The notes below the pieces were generated by a model that worked only from the letters and a program-made list of their open reading frames with translations, had not been told where the DNA came from and ran no database searches. This document shows, in pieces, positions 52,512-61,187 of a stretch of 64,000 nucleotides of DNA (positions are counted from its first letter, which is position 1; every line of letters begins with the position of its first letter). Both the position numbers and the translations under genes were made by a program. The stretch is from Candidatus Gastranaerophilales bacterium HUM_1 (lineage in GTDB: Bacteria; Cyanobacteriota; Vampirovibrionia; Gastranaerophilales; Gastranaerophilaceae), in NCBI GenBank assembly GCA_002103105.1, contig DAAY01000003.1, positions 558,001 to 622,000 on the forward strand. Direction: 5' to 3'.

Positions 52512-53531
52512 ATGAGCACATTAACTATAAGAGAAAAATTAGAACAGAGAGAATTTAATAATTTAAGCGATATTGCAACAAAATCAGCAAATGCAACAAG
52601 AAAAGTAGAAGAAGAACGTTCAGATTTAAGGACAGATTTTCAACGTGATAGAGATAGAATTTTACATTCAAAAGCGTTCAGACGTTTGAAGCATAAAACA
52701 CAAGTATTTCTATCTCCATTTGATGACCATTTTAGGACGAGATTAACTCACACTCTTGAGGTTTCTCAAATTGGTAGAACGATTGCAAGGGCTTTGGATT
52801 TGAATGAAGATTTAGTAGAAGCAATTTCGTTGGGTCATGATTTGGGACATACTCCTTTTGGGCATTGTGGTGAGAGTGTTTTGAATGAACTTGTTAATGG
52901 TGGTTTCCATCATAATATTCAGAGTGTAAGAGTTGTAGAAGTTTTGGAAAACTTAAATTTGTGTAAGGAAACAATTGACGGTATCTTTACTCATACTTGG
53001 GGTTATACTCCCAAAACTCCAGAGGGACAAGTTGTTCAATTGGCAGATAAAATTGCATACATAAACCACGATATTGAAGATTCTATAAGAGCAGGCGTTA
53101 TTTCAGAAGATGATTTGCCAAAGGATTGTATTCAATATTTCTCATCAAATCAAAGTAAAAGATTAAATAAAATGATTCATGAAGTAGTAAATAATTCTCT
53201 TGGAAAATCAAATATTGCTATGAGTGAAGAAGCTTGGGGTTATACAACGAAATTGAGAGATTGGATGTTCCAGAATGTTTATATTGATTCTCCAGCCAAG
53301 CAAGAGGAGAAGAAAGCTCGTAGAGTTATACAAGAACTTTTCTATCTCTATGTGGAAATGTTAAAGCCTATGTGTCCACAGGAAAAAATTGTTCGTATAG
53401 TAACGGATTATATTTCTGGAATGACAGATAGATATGCGGTTGAAAAATTTAAAGAAAACTTTATTCCAGAAGGAATTAAACGTGGAATGGGTGATGAATA
53501 TTTATTCAAGCTTGCAAATGCGATTAAATAA
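52512..53531 (+). CDS. dgt: Deoxyguanosinetriphosphate triphosphohydrolase-like protein
   Basis: 339 residues with an HD domain: FRTRLTHTLEVSQIGRTIAR (H...), LGHDLGHTPFGHCGE (HD motif), and HTWGYTPKTPEGQVVQLADKIAYINHD for the second metal and dNTP contacts. This is the short dGTPase type 2 form that hydrolyses dNTPs to nucleosides and triphosphate. The RBS GAGGGGAGAA is strong. The xerC/D gene follows 5 bases downstream. Confidence 0.93.
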   Translation: MSTLTIREKLEQREFNNLSDIATKSANATRKVEEERSDLRTDFQRDRDRILHSKAFRRLKHKTQVFLSPFDDHFRTRLTHTLEVSQIGRTIARALDLNEDLVEAISLGHDLGHTPFGHCGESVLNELVNGGFHHNIQSVRVVEVLENLNLCKETIDGIFTHTWGYTPKTPEGQVVQLADKIAYINHDIEDSIRAGVISEDDLPKDCIQYFSSNQSKRLNKMIHEVVNNSLGKSNIAMSEEAWGYTTKLRDWMFQNVYIDSPAKQEEKKARRVIQELFYLYVEMLKPMCPQEKIVRIVTDYISGMTDRYAVEKFKENFIPEGIKRGMGDEYLFKLANAIK

Positions 53532-53536
53532 GAAAT

Positions 53537-54415
53537 ATGGATATACAATATTTATCTGAATATCTTGAATTTATTGAAATAGAAAAGGGCTTATCTCAAA
53601 ATACTGTGGATGCCTATCGAAGGGACTTGTCTGCTTTTTTTGATTTTTTAGAAAAAAAATATGATATAAATGAGGTTTCAGAAATTACAAGAAATCAGAT
53701 AAATGCGTATATTTTAAAGCTCCGAGAGGATAAATTTACTCCACGCAGTGTGGTTCGTAAAATTGCATCTTTCAGAGGCTTTTTCAAATGGTTGTGTGCT
53801 AATGAATTTTTATCCTCAAATCCAGCTCAAACTTTAGAACAACCAAAACTCCCAAAAAGATTACCAAAGGTAATGACTGTTGAGGAAGTTTCTTCCATTT
53901 TAAATTCTAACCTTGATAAACGTGAAGCGTTAATTGTTGAACTTTTGTATGATTGTGGATTGAGAGTTTCCGAGCTTGTAAATCTAAAATTGAATAATAT
54001 TGATATAAATTCAAAGTATATTCAGTGTTATGGAAAAGGTTCAAAAGAGAGAATTGTTCCGTTTGGTAAAAAAGCACAACACGCTTTGAAAATGTATCTA
54101 AAACAGCGAGATATGATAATTTTGAGTAATAAATTGAAGGATACTAAGAATTTATTTCTCAAAGATGATGGAACAAATATAACAAGACAGGATGTGTATA
54201 ATTTTATTAGAAAACAAGGTGAACTTATACACAAGCATATTTCCCCACACACATTGCGTCATAGTTTTGCCACTCATTTATTAGAAAATGGTGCGGATTT
54301 AAGAGTTGTACAAGAGCTTTTGGGGCATAGTGATGTTTCGACAACTCAGTTGTACACGCATATTACGAAAAAACGACTTAAAGAGGTTTATTTTGCAATA
54401 AATAATGCCTCGTGA
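53537..54415 (+). CDS. Tyrosine recombinase XerC/XerD-like
   Basis: 292 residues. An N-terminal core-binding domain (YLEFIEIEKGLSQNTVDAYR) precedes the catalytic domain. The tyrosine recombinase residues are visible: Arg in DCGLRVSELVNL, Lys in GKGSKERIVPF, HTLRHSFATHLL, LGHSDVSTTQ and the nucleophile in LYTHITKKR. The length is that of Xer proteins that resolve chromosome dimers at dif. It is in the housekeeping context of dgt and bioD, with no integration sites seen, so it is not called mobile. Confidence 0.92.
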   Translation: MDIQYLSEYLEFIEIEKGLSQNTVDAYRRDLSAFFDFLEKKYDINEVSEITRNQINAYILKLREDKFTPRSVVRKIASFRGFFKWLCANEFLSSNPAQTLEQPKLPKRLPKVMTVEEVSSILNSNLDKREALIVELLYDCGLRVSELVNLKLNNIDINSKYIQCYGKGSKERIVPFGKKAQHALKMYLKQRDMIILSNKLKDTKNLFLKDDGTNITRQDVYNFIRKQGELIHKHISPHTLRHSFATHLLENGADLRVVQELLGHSDVSTTQLYTHITKKRLKEVYFAINNAS

Positions 54416-54427
54416 TAAAATGAAGCT

Positions 54428-55150
54428 ATGCTAAGTGTATTTATATCTGGACTTTCAAGACAATCAGGAAAAACCCTAGTAATCGCAGGTTTGGCAGGAA
54501 CAATGCAGAGCCTTAATTATTCTACTGGAGTTTACAAACCCATTCAAACAGGGGCAAAGTCTTTGAATGGCTTTTTGCAATCTCAAGATTTAGCATTGAT
54601 TAAGCGAATTGATTCTAATATAAATACGTATTCAAGTTATGTTTTTTTGAGTGAAAATTGCCCTTTAGTATCTGCTTATGAGGCAAATAATACAAAAATT
54701 GATTTGAATGATATTTATAATGATTTTCAATCTTGTATGCAGATGGTAGAATGTCGTCTAGTTGAAGGGGCGAATAGTATTTCATCTCCCGTCGCAGAAA
54801 AAATGACAGAAATAAATATCGTTAAATCTCTAGGCATTCCACTTATTTTGGTTATAAATCCAAAACAAGATAAAATAGGTGATGTAATTGCTGGGGTGAA
54901 TTTTATTTTGTCTTCAAAAGTTAAATTTTTAGGTTTTATAGTTAATAATTATGACAAAGAGTCTGAAAACCCAGAAGAGAAATATTATCCTCAAATGGTA
55001 AAAGAATATACAGGGATAAACGTATTAGGTGTTTTACCTCATTATGAAAATTTTGAATCTCTAACTCCAGATACATTGATTGCAGATACCTTGAATAATG
55101 TTCAACTTGAAGAGATTATGGGGCTAAAAATCGCAAAGTTGAATTATTAA
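54428..55150 (+). CDS. bioD: Dethiobiotin synthetase-like protein
   Basis: 240 residues. The P-loop ISGLSRQSGKTLVIAGL differs from the usual GTDTDVGKT but keeps GKT. It then has YKPIQTGA, LVEGANSISSPV (usually VEGAGG) and LVINPKQDKIGD-type metal and nucleotide sites (VI-N-x). BioD closes the ureido ring of biotin. The P-loop and VEGA changes leave room for a related AAA_26 protein, such as a PTA-N-like regulator. No other bio gene is in the window. Confidence 0.72.
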   Translation: MLSVFISGLSRQSGKTLVIAGLAGTMQSLNYSTGVYKPIQTGAKSLNGFLQSQDLALIKRIDSNINTYSSYVFLSENCPLVSAYEANNTKIDLNDIYNDFQSCMQMVECRLVEGANSISSPVAEKMTEINIVKSLGIPLILVINPKQDKIGDVIAGVNFILSSKVKFLGFIVNNYDKESENPEEKYYPQMVKEYTGINVLGVLPHYENFESLTPDTLIADTLNNVQLEEIMGLKIAKLNY

Positions 55151-55207
55151 AACTTATTTTATTATAGATTGTTGCTTTTTTCCAACCTATATTTGCTTAT
55201 TGTATAT

Positions 55208-55372
55208 TTACGAAAAATTATATTGAGTGGTTAATTCTCCATTAGGTAATTCGAAAATTATCTTGCCATTTATACAATACACATTAGGTATTCCCTTTTT
55301 GCGATTGTTTTCCTGTGCTTTTTTTATTGCTCTGTTTCCCAATTTTAATAATTTTTCAGATAATTTTGACAT
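55208..55372 (-). CDS. 54-aa partner of the zeta-like kinase
   Basis: ATG 55372 overlaps the kinase stop by one base (TAATG). The 54 residues have a helical start (SKLSEKLLKLGNRAIKKAQE) then a beta-rich end with GIPNVYCINGKIIFELPNGE, ending TTQYNFS. Such short IPNVY-x-NGK-like proteins are seen next to zeta-type kinases, so it may be a cognate antitoxin or regulator, but the order (toxin first) is the opposite of epsilon-zeta. Too short for the usual length cut-offs; the overlap and shape support it. Confidence 0.72.
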   Translation of the reverse strand: MSKLSEKLLKLGNRAIKKAQENNRKKGIPNVYCINGKIIFELPNGELTTQYNFS

Positions 55373-55941
55373 TACTTTAAATCCTTTATAAATTCATTAT
55401 ACAAATTTTCATTAAATATTTCAACATCGTTATTAGAATATTGTGCAACTAAAATATATTCAGAATTTCCATTATAAAATAAATTCCATTCATCTACTAG
55501 GTTTTTATAGATATTCCAAAAATTTTTTTTACTACGGTAAAAACGTCTTATAATATCTTCTTTCGGAATATTATGACCTCCATTTAATACTCTTATTTTA
55601 ATTCTGTTTTCACACAATATTGGGCTATCTAAATAAGAATATATTAAAACGACTTGATATCCGATTTTTTTAGCCCTTTCAATTGTTTTTATATGGTTCT
55701 TGCCAGATAAAGTTGTTTCAATCGCAAAAGATTTTTCAGTATTTAGTAATTTCTCAAGTCTAGATAAAACAATTTTACCTGCTTTGATTTTTACACTTTC
55801 TATATTTTCAGGGCAAATTTCTTTTGCAACGTCATCTGCATTTAAAAAATCTAAATTTTCAGAAGGTAATAACTCACTTGCCAATGTACTTTTGCCACTA
55901 CCATTTGCTCCTGCTATAATATATAAAATTTTCTTTTGCAT
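55372..55941 (-). CDS. Zeta toxin-like ATP-binding kinase
   Basis: 189 residues. A P-loop IIAGANGSGKSTLASEL at the N-terminus, the substrate Asp in LDFLNADDVAKE, IETTLSGKNHIKTIERAKK, and an Arg-rich stretch (EDIIRRFYRSKKNFWNIYK) match zeta toxin/UDP-GlcNAc kinases. Zeta toxins phosphorylate UDP-N-acetylglucosamine and stop peptidoglycan synthesis. Here its 3' end overlaps a 54-aa gene by one base. The activity and the role of the partner are inferred. Confidence 0.85.
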   Translation of the reverse strand: MQKKILYIIAGANGSGKSTLASELLPSENLDFLNADDVAKEICPENIESVKIKAGKIVLSRLEKLLNTEKSFAIETTLSGKNHIKTIERAKKIGYQVVLIYSYLDSPILCENRIKIRVLNGGHNIPKEDIIRRFYRSKKNFWNIYKNLVDEWNLFYNGNSEYILVAQYSNNDVEIFNENLYNEFIKDLK

Positions 55942-56054
55942 GAAATAATCTTAACATGAATATAATGTTTTATTATTTTTTTATATAATTATTTACCTAA
56001 TAAATAACATAGTTGACAACAAGAGAATATTCAAGGAGTACAAAGCCCCTGCCC

Positions 56055-56086
56055 ATAAAAAATAACCTTCCTCAAAAAGGAAGATT
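56055..56086 (-). terminator. Terminator after tRNA-CAU
   Basis: AATCTTCC and GGAAGGTT on the minus strand with a short loop, then ATTTTTTAT. Confidence 0.72.
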
Positions 56087-56100
56087 ATCTAAAATAAAAA

Positions 56101-56172
<72 letters not shown>

Positions 56173-56307
56173 ACGGTAGTTCTGTTTGTGTAATATCTCT
56201 CTCAAAGATTACACGATGTCCAATGGACATTTGTCCTTTTAAGAATATCATTAAATCTATCAAAAATCAAGAGCTTATGTTTGTTTTAGTTTTTGAAATT
56301 TGTTAAT

Positions 56308-57066
56308 TTAAGGATAATTTCTATCGATAGCCCAATTATTTTTTCTTAACAATGCTCCGCATCCTGCCCCAACTCCTAGTCCTAATGCGTCAGTTGAAGC
56401 TTTTTTGTTGCAACCATCAAAGAAGTTTTTTGAAATTAATTCATTATATTCATACGTATCTTGTGGTATTCCGCATTTGTCATATCCTCCAAAATGAATT
56501 CCGTTTGGAATGCTTTTTTCTTGATAAACCTTCTCATCACAAAGTTTTGGGTGGTTTTCATTGTCGTAAAAAGAGTACACAAATACATCTTTCCCTAATT
56601 TGTTTTCGCCTGCTTTCCCATTTGTATCAAAAATCATTGTTATTAAACCCTGACGATTTTTGTGAAATCCAATTGTTCCATTGTCTTCAAGAATAATACT
56701 ATATAATGACACATCGAATTTTTTTGTATTTTTTAAGTCTTTATATTGTGGAGAATTCCAACAATTATCTTGTTTTCCTTTACAATATTCTGAAATTTGT
56801 AGATATGGGGTGAAATAAGTTTCTGCAAATTCATTTATTGGAAGGTTTGTATTATATTTATTCATTGATTCTCCGCTAACAAGGGAGTACAGCCTATTTG
56901 CTTGTTGTAGTTGTGCATAAGTTTTTTGATATTTTACAACGGCTATTTTTTGTTTGGATGATTTGTAAAATGGTACCATAATCAACGCAAAGAGTATGAG
57001 TCCAACAATTCCGACAATCAAAACTGTTTGAGATAGTGTAATATCTCCGTTTCTTTTATTTTTCAT
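56308..57066 (-). CDS. Divergent pilin-like protein
   Basis: 252 residues from ATG 57066, with GGGAG 7 bases upstream; the open frame to 57072 adds only two residues. A short basic start NKRNGD precedes a hydrophobic helix (ITLSQTVLIVGIVGLILFAL) that replaces the canonical FTLAEV and lacks the usual Glu+5. The soluble part has MIFDTNGKAGENKLGKDVFVYSFY, which parallels the DxNGxKxPNxxGxD motif of the three prepilins here. It is probably a relative that has lost the normal prepilin peptidase signal. Confidence 0.72.
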   Translation of the reverse strand: MKNKRNGDITLSQTVLIVGIVGLILFALIMVPFYKSSKQKIAVVKYQKTYAQLQQANRLYSLVSGESMNKYNTNLPINEFAETYFTPYLQISEYCKGKQDNCWNSPQYKDLKNTKKFDVSLYSIILEDNGTIGFHKNRQGLITMIFDTNGKAGENKLGKDVFVYSFYDNENHPKLCDEKVYQEKSIPNGIHFGGYDKCGIPQDTYEYNELISKNFFDGCNKKASTDALGLGVGAGCGALLRKNNWAIDRNYP

Positions 57067-57084
57067 ATCCAAACTCCCAATATT

Positions 57085-57735
57085 TTACCACTCGTTTAGT
57101 ATATCAATTATTTCCTCTTTTGACAACTTTGGATTGATTTCTTTAATTGAGGTTATTTCGTCTGTTGATACTTTTTCTTTGAATATTTCTTCTAGGAGCT
57201 TTTTATCGTAATCATACAAAATTGAACCGTGTTGCAAAATATATCCGTGGCTTCTGCATTGAGCTGAACCTATTAGTTTTTTTTCTTTGTAACAAAGGTC
57301 TGCTCCCGTCGAAATAAGCATGCAATAATCAAATCCAGTTTTTATTGGTTTAGAAGCCCCAAAATCCAAATCTATTCCAAGTTTTTTAAATTTATCAATT
57401 AAGATTTGAGAAATTTCTTTGTATGAAGAAACGATATGACTTCCGTTTTGTAAAAAAGATTCAGGGCAGATAAAACTGTATGTTATCTCATTGTCATGTA
57501 ATAAAGCTCTTCCTCCCGTCAATCTTCGAACTACGTCAATATTTTTTGATTTTAGTAATTCGTAATCAAGGAAATCATCTTTTTGATTTCTTCCCAATGA
57601 TACACACGCTGGTTCCCATCCATAGAGTCTGAAAATAGGTTCTTTTAGTTCGTTTTTTATGGCAAAGTCTAGCAAGTCGCTATCTATTTGCATATTTTCT
57701 TTGCCTGTGCGAGTTTCGTATGGAATAATTTTCAT
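57085..57735 (-). CDS. lipM: Octanoyltransferase LipM-like (BPL/LplA family)
   Basis: 216 residues of the biotin/lipoate ligase fold. RRLTGGRALLHDNEITYSF is the ligand-binding core, and KLIGSAQCRSHGYILQHGSILYD follows. A Cys in DYCMLISTGADL lies ten residues before a conserved Leu, the position of the LipM acyl-thioester Cys, so octanoyl transfer from ACP to GcvH is more likely than lipoate ligation. It fits with gcvH further on; the gene is separated from the gcv genes by four unrelated genes. Confidence 0.83.
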   Translation of the reverse strand: MKIIPYETRTGKENMQIDSDLLDFAIKNELKEPIFRLYGWEPACVSLGRNQKDDFLDYELLKSKNIDVVRRLTGGRALLHDNEITYSFICPESFLQNGSHIVSSYKEISQILIDKFKKLGIDLDFGASKPIKTGFDYCMLISTGADLCYKEKKLIGSAQCRSHGYILQHGSILYDYDKKLLEEIFKEKVSTDEITSIKEINPKLSKEEIIDILNEW

Positions 57736-57737
57736 AA

Positions 57738-59459
57738 TTAAAACGCCATATCCCCAAAATCGTGTATTGAATATCCTTTTCCATCAAGTGCTGGAGCTTT
57801 TATTTCATCAAGCGGAGGAAGATTGTATAGTTGATTGTTCTCTTGAATTTGAGAATTTGTTTGAACAATCGGAGTTAGTGGCAATAAGTTATCTGTGTTT
57901 ACTTGTGAGGATTGTTTTTGTTGTCTTTGATTTATTGCTTTTTGTTGTCCTTCTGGGTCTGGAAGTGCATAATGTGGAGATTGCTGTTTTGCGGTTTCTT
58001 TATCTTGACCGTGTAAAAATATAAATCCCTTTGTTGAGTATTTATCGTGTTTTTTAAACTCAAATTGTGGTTCTAGTTCTTCAGCAGTGGATCTTCTTGC
58101 ACTTTTTTTCTTTTTTGCAGTTGGTTTAATATTTTTGACTTCTTTTTTTTCTTCTTTTTGCTTAATTTTTTTAGTTTTAACTTTTTTTGAAGGTTGAATT
58201 TCCTCTTCAGAATTATCATTTGTTAAAATATGTTCTGTTTTCTTTTTGCCAAACGCAATTTTATCAAGTTCCGAAGTTTCAAATTCTTCACTGATAGGAG
58301 CGGCTCCAGAAATCGCAGGAGTTAATTCTGATTTTTTATCTTTTTTTATTTCCAGAGGTTGAATATCTGGCATTTTGTTTAAATTAGGGTCTGGAATTTC
58401 GTCGATATATGAATTTTGAGCTTCTTCATTAATTGTAGGAAGAGGCTGTTGTTTTACTTCTGTTGCTGGAGATTGGAGATTTTGAGTATAATTTTCAACG
58501 TTTTGAATTGTTTCATTATACTCTTTGTTTTCGACTTGTTCTTCTTGGGTTCCATTTTCTCTTGCTTCCAATTCCTTTTCAAATTGTACAAATGTTTCAT
58601 TCCCTACAAATTGTTCAAGGGCAGCACGTTTTGAGAAAAAGTCAGATTTTGCGGTTCTTTGTTTGTCAATGGCTGTTCTATAATAGGCATCTGTTATTAC
58701 AACGAGTTCTCGTGGGGCGTTGTTTTTTTGAGCCAATTCAAATTTTCTTTGTCTCTCTTCAACAAGTTTTGTTGTCATTTCGAGTTGTTTTTTTGCTGAC
58801 ATATAGTCGTAGTATAAATTTACGGCATTTTGCTGAAGGTCTTCGATTTTTCTAATTAAGATAATCATGTCAGCATCATTAACTCTTGTGTATTTGTAAT
58901 TTAGAGCTTTGGTATCTTGTGACATGATGTTTAAGATATTGCCACCGATAAGTGATGACCCTGCAAAAACAGGGCTAGCCATACTTGCCCCAACTAAAGT
59001 GGACATACTTGCAATAGTCGTAAGCACTTTTTTAATAGATTTGCTATCAGGTTTGTCGGCATCTGGGTTTGCAAGTTTATATAATGCAAAATTTATAGTA
59101 TCGCTTTGAGTAGCTGCACCTTGCCAAAGAAGAGTTAAGTCCGAAACCATATCATTTTCTTCGAACTCTAATTCTTTTCCAATTTCTTTTGATAATTTGC
59201 TTATGCTTAAATCCGCATAAGTCATATCTGTAATTGCAGATTCTCGATTATCACCAATTTGAGCATAAGTTTTTTCAAGCGTTGGTTTTTCTTGTTTGGC
59301 TTGAATAAATTGAGTTTCTGGCACTTCTGATAGTCCAACTCTGTAAGCAGGAGGTTTTGGAAATTCTAAGTCTTTTAGGGTTAAATTTTCAGCATTTGCA
59401 CAGTTTACATTTGAGAGTAAAAATGCAATTGTCAAAAATATGAATTTTTTATTTAGCAT
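57738..59459 (-). CDS. Secreted protein of unknown family (paralogue A)
   Basis: 573 residues with a signal peptide (FIFLTIAFLLSNVNCANA). The region of about residues 95-290 is helical and parallels the downstream-strand neighbour: DLTLLWQGAATQSDTINFAL against DIDNLWKGTVENNQVIGFAL. The C-terminal half is disordered and charged, with KKVKTKKIKQKEEKKEVKN, Pro/Gln-rich patches, and an ending GYSIHDFGDMAF. No known domain; the helical part resembles coiled periplasmic proteins such as TolC-like helices, but without strands. It overlaps paralogue B by 11 bases. Confidence 0.75.
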   Translation of the reverse strand: MLNKKFIFLTIAFLLSNVNCANAENLTLKDLEFPKPPAYRVGLSEVPETQFIQAKQEKPTLEKTYAQIGDNRESAITDMTYADLSISKLSKEIGKELEFEENDMVSDLTLLWQGAATQSDTINFALYKLANPDADKPDSKSIKKVLTTIASMSTLVGASMASPVFAGSSLIGGNILNIMSQDTKALNYKYTRVNDADMIILIRKIEDLQQNAVNLYYDYMSAKKQLEMTTKLVEERQRKFELAQKNNAPRELVVITDAYYRTAIDKQRTAKSDFFSKRAALEQFVGNETFVQFEKELEARENGTQEEQVENKEYNETIQNVENYTQNLQSPATEVKQQPLPTINEEAQNSYIDEIPDPNLNKMPDIQPLEIKKDKKSELTPAISGAAPISEEFETSELDKIAFGKKKTEHILTNDNSEEEIQPSKKVKTKKIKQKEEKKEVKNIKPTAKKKKSARRSTAEELEPQFEFKKHDKYSTKGFIFLHGQDKETAKQQSPHYALPDPEGQQKAINQRQQKQSSQVNTDNLLPLTPIVQTNSQIQENNQLYNLPPLDEIKAPALDGKGYSIHDFGDMAF

Positions 59460-60276
59460 CTTTATCTCCTCCTATCAAAGCTGAATCATAGTTGTATTGA
59501 TATAGGTTTAGGTTTTCAACTACTTTTTTCCCTGCAAGTCTTTGAAGTTCTAAGTGGTATTTTTTTGCCATTTGAACGTATTTTGCCTCTTCTATTTGCA
59601 TATCGTCATATAAAGCGGAAGAAATTGAGATTTCTAAGAAGTCCTCTTCATCCATTGCCTTTGCATAATTTCTGCTATATAAAAGTTCTCTAGAGCGTAT
59701 TTCTTTTAATTGAGATAAACAACCTTTGTAATTATAATATGCGTTGATAATTTTATCTTGTAAATTTTCAACAAGCCCTGCAAGTTCAATAAGCTCTGTA
59801 TCCGTAAGTGGGATTTCTTGTGGAATATTTTTTTTGTTTAAAAGATTTTGAGCAATTCTCCCTGCTGCGTAAGAACCAGATTGAACCATATAATCTGCAC
59901 CAACAAGAGCAGGTGCTAAGGACGCTCCTGATACAATTGCAGAAAGTGTTTTAGCCATAAGAGAAGAATGGATTCTTCGTTGGCTTTCAGGGGTTGCTAA
60001 TTTTTTCAGTGCAAAACCGATAACTTGATTGTTTTCAACTGTACCTTTCCAGAGATTGTCAATATCTTCCATATCTTTTTCTTTTTGAAGTTTGACAATT
60101 TCATCCATAATTTGTTGTTCATTAATTATTAAGGAATCTTTTCCCTTGTAATCAACTTTTGGCAACTCAATTTTTGCTTGCTCAACTGTTCCAAGATGAA
60201 TTTCACCATCCTCAGTTGCAAGTGCGGGTTGAGCTATAATACCAATTATCCCTAAAAAAATTACCAGCTTTCTCAT
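59449..60276 (-). CDS. Secreted protein of unknown family (paralogue B)
   Basis: 275 residues from ATG 60276, with a signal peptide (LVIFLGIIGIIAQPALA). Helical; the middle is homologous to paralogue A, and the Gly/Ala-rich helix SAIVSGASLAPALVG in both is a possible membrane-interacting stretch. The open frame to 60420 would add 48 residues that antisense the TPR-gene start and is rejected. The genes overlap by 11 bases and are likely coupled. Function unknown; a two-component exported assembly is possible. Confidence 0.75.
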   Translation of the reverse strand: MRKLVIFLGIIGIIAQPALATEDGEIHLGTVEQAKIELPKVDYKGKDSLIINEQQIMDEIVKLQKEKDMEDIDNLWKGTVENNQVIGFALKKLATPESQRRIHSSLMAKTLSAIVSGASLAPALVGADYMVQSGSYAAGRIAQNLLNKKNIPQEIPLTDTELIELAGLVENLQDKIINAYYNYKGCLSQLKEIRSRELLYSRNYAKAMDEEDFLEISISSALYDDMQIEEAKYVQMAKKYHLELQRLAGKKVVENLNLYQYNYDSALIGGDKDAK

Positions 60277-60393
60277 ACTAAATTTATAGCACAAGAATAA
60301 TAATAAATCCAATGATTGATTAATCTTTAAACCTCTTGATTGTTCTTCTTTTCCTAAAAAAAATCTAATATAGATACGTAAGAGGAAAAAGAG

Positions 60394-61146
60394 TTGAGCG
60401 ACGAGAATAGAAAATCTCAATATATGAGTGTACCTATTATTAGGAGAAAAAAAGTTAATAAAATTCAGTCGGAAGCGGATTTATTGAGAACTAAACATTC
60501 GTTCAAAGAGGCTGTTTCTGCATATTTAAATTCGGTTCTTTTAGATAGAAGCAATCCAGACACTTATTTAGGATTGGGAATTTGTTATAAAAATATGGGC
60601 AAAATCAAGAAAGCTATTGAAAATTTAGAAAAAGCTGCATTGTTAGATTCAGGAAAATTTGATACTTTTTATGAACTTGGTCTTTGCCACTTGAAGGAAG
60701 AAACACCTTGTTGTGCGATTAAATGTTTTATAAAAGCTGTTCAGATTGAACCAGATAATCCAGATGCAATTTATCAACTTGGAATTGCCCATGAGCAGTG
60801 TGAAGAAGAAGATATGGCTTTGATGATTTATCAAAAACTTATAGAAAATTCTCCAAATTATATCAATGCTTATGTTCGAAAATCTTCCCTTTTGATGAAG
60901 ATGGAATTATATAGACCAGCTCTTGCTTTGTATAAAGAAATTTTAAAAATTAACCCAAATTATACTCAAGTTTATTCAGATATTGGCTTGTGTTTAGACA
61001 AATTGGGAAAACATTCTGATGCAAAAAGATATTATAGAAAATTTTTAGCTTGCAGACCAGATTCTGAAAATGCTAACTTTATTATGCGTAGAGTGGAAAA
61101 ATTAAGATCGCTAAAAACTAAAACAACAAAACTCTCAATCGTATAA
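60394..61146 (+). CDS. TPR-repeat protein
   Basis: 250 residues with about five TPRs: YLGLGICYKNMGKIKKAIEN, FYELGLCHLKEETPCCAIKC, IYQLGIAHEQCEEEDMALMI, AYVRKSSLLMKMELYRPALA and VYSDIGLCLDKLGKHSDAKR. Soluble, with a basic N-terminus. A scaffold for protein interaction. TTG 60394 is chosen for AGAGG at 60381-60385; ATG 60424 is an alternative. It is divergent from paralogue B and convergent with gcvPA. Confidence 0.85.
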   Translation: MSDENRKSQYMSVPIIRRKKVNKIQSEADLLRTKHSFKEAVSAYLNSVLLDRSNPDTYLGLGICYKNMGKIKKAIENLEKAALLDSGKFDTFYELGLCHLKEETPCCAIKCFIKAVQIEPDNPDAIYQLGIAHEQCEEEDMALMIYQKLIENSPNYINAYVRKSSLLMKMELYRPALALYKEILKINPNYTQVYSDIGLCLDKLGKHSDAKRYYRKFLACRPDSENANFIMRRVEKLRSLKTKTTKLSIV

Positions 61147-61163
61147 AGACAATTGAGAGTTTT
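61128..61163. terminator. Bidirectional terminator
   Basis: AAAACTCTCAAT and ATTGAGAGTTTT, overlapping the TPR gene end. Confidence 0.82.
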
Positions 61164-61187
61164 GTTTAAAAATATTTGGTTGTTTTT

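Noticed and set aside
53537..54415. Tyrosine recombinase as evidence of an integrated element
   Set aside because: Xer-type length and housekeeping neighbours; no attachment-site repeats, phage or transfer genes were seen.
56217..56229. Palindrome TGTCCAATGGACA as a repressor operator
   Set aside because: One short copy only, with no regulator gene nearby; too likely to occur by chance.
57085..57735. Lipoate-protein ligase LplA
   Set aside because: A Cys in the LipM position and short length favour octanoyltransferase; LplA normally has a C-terminal domain that is absent here.
59449..60420. Start of paralogue B at 60420
   Set aside because: The added 48 residues lie opposite the TPR-gene start, while a signal peptide starts cleanly at ATG 60276.
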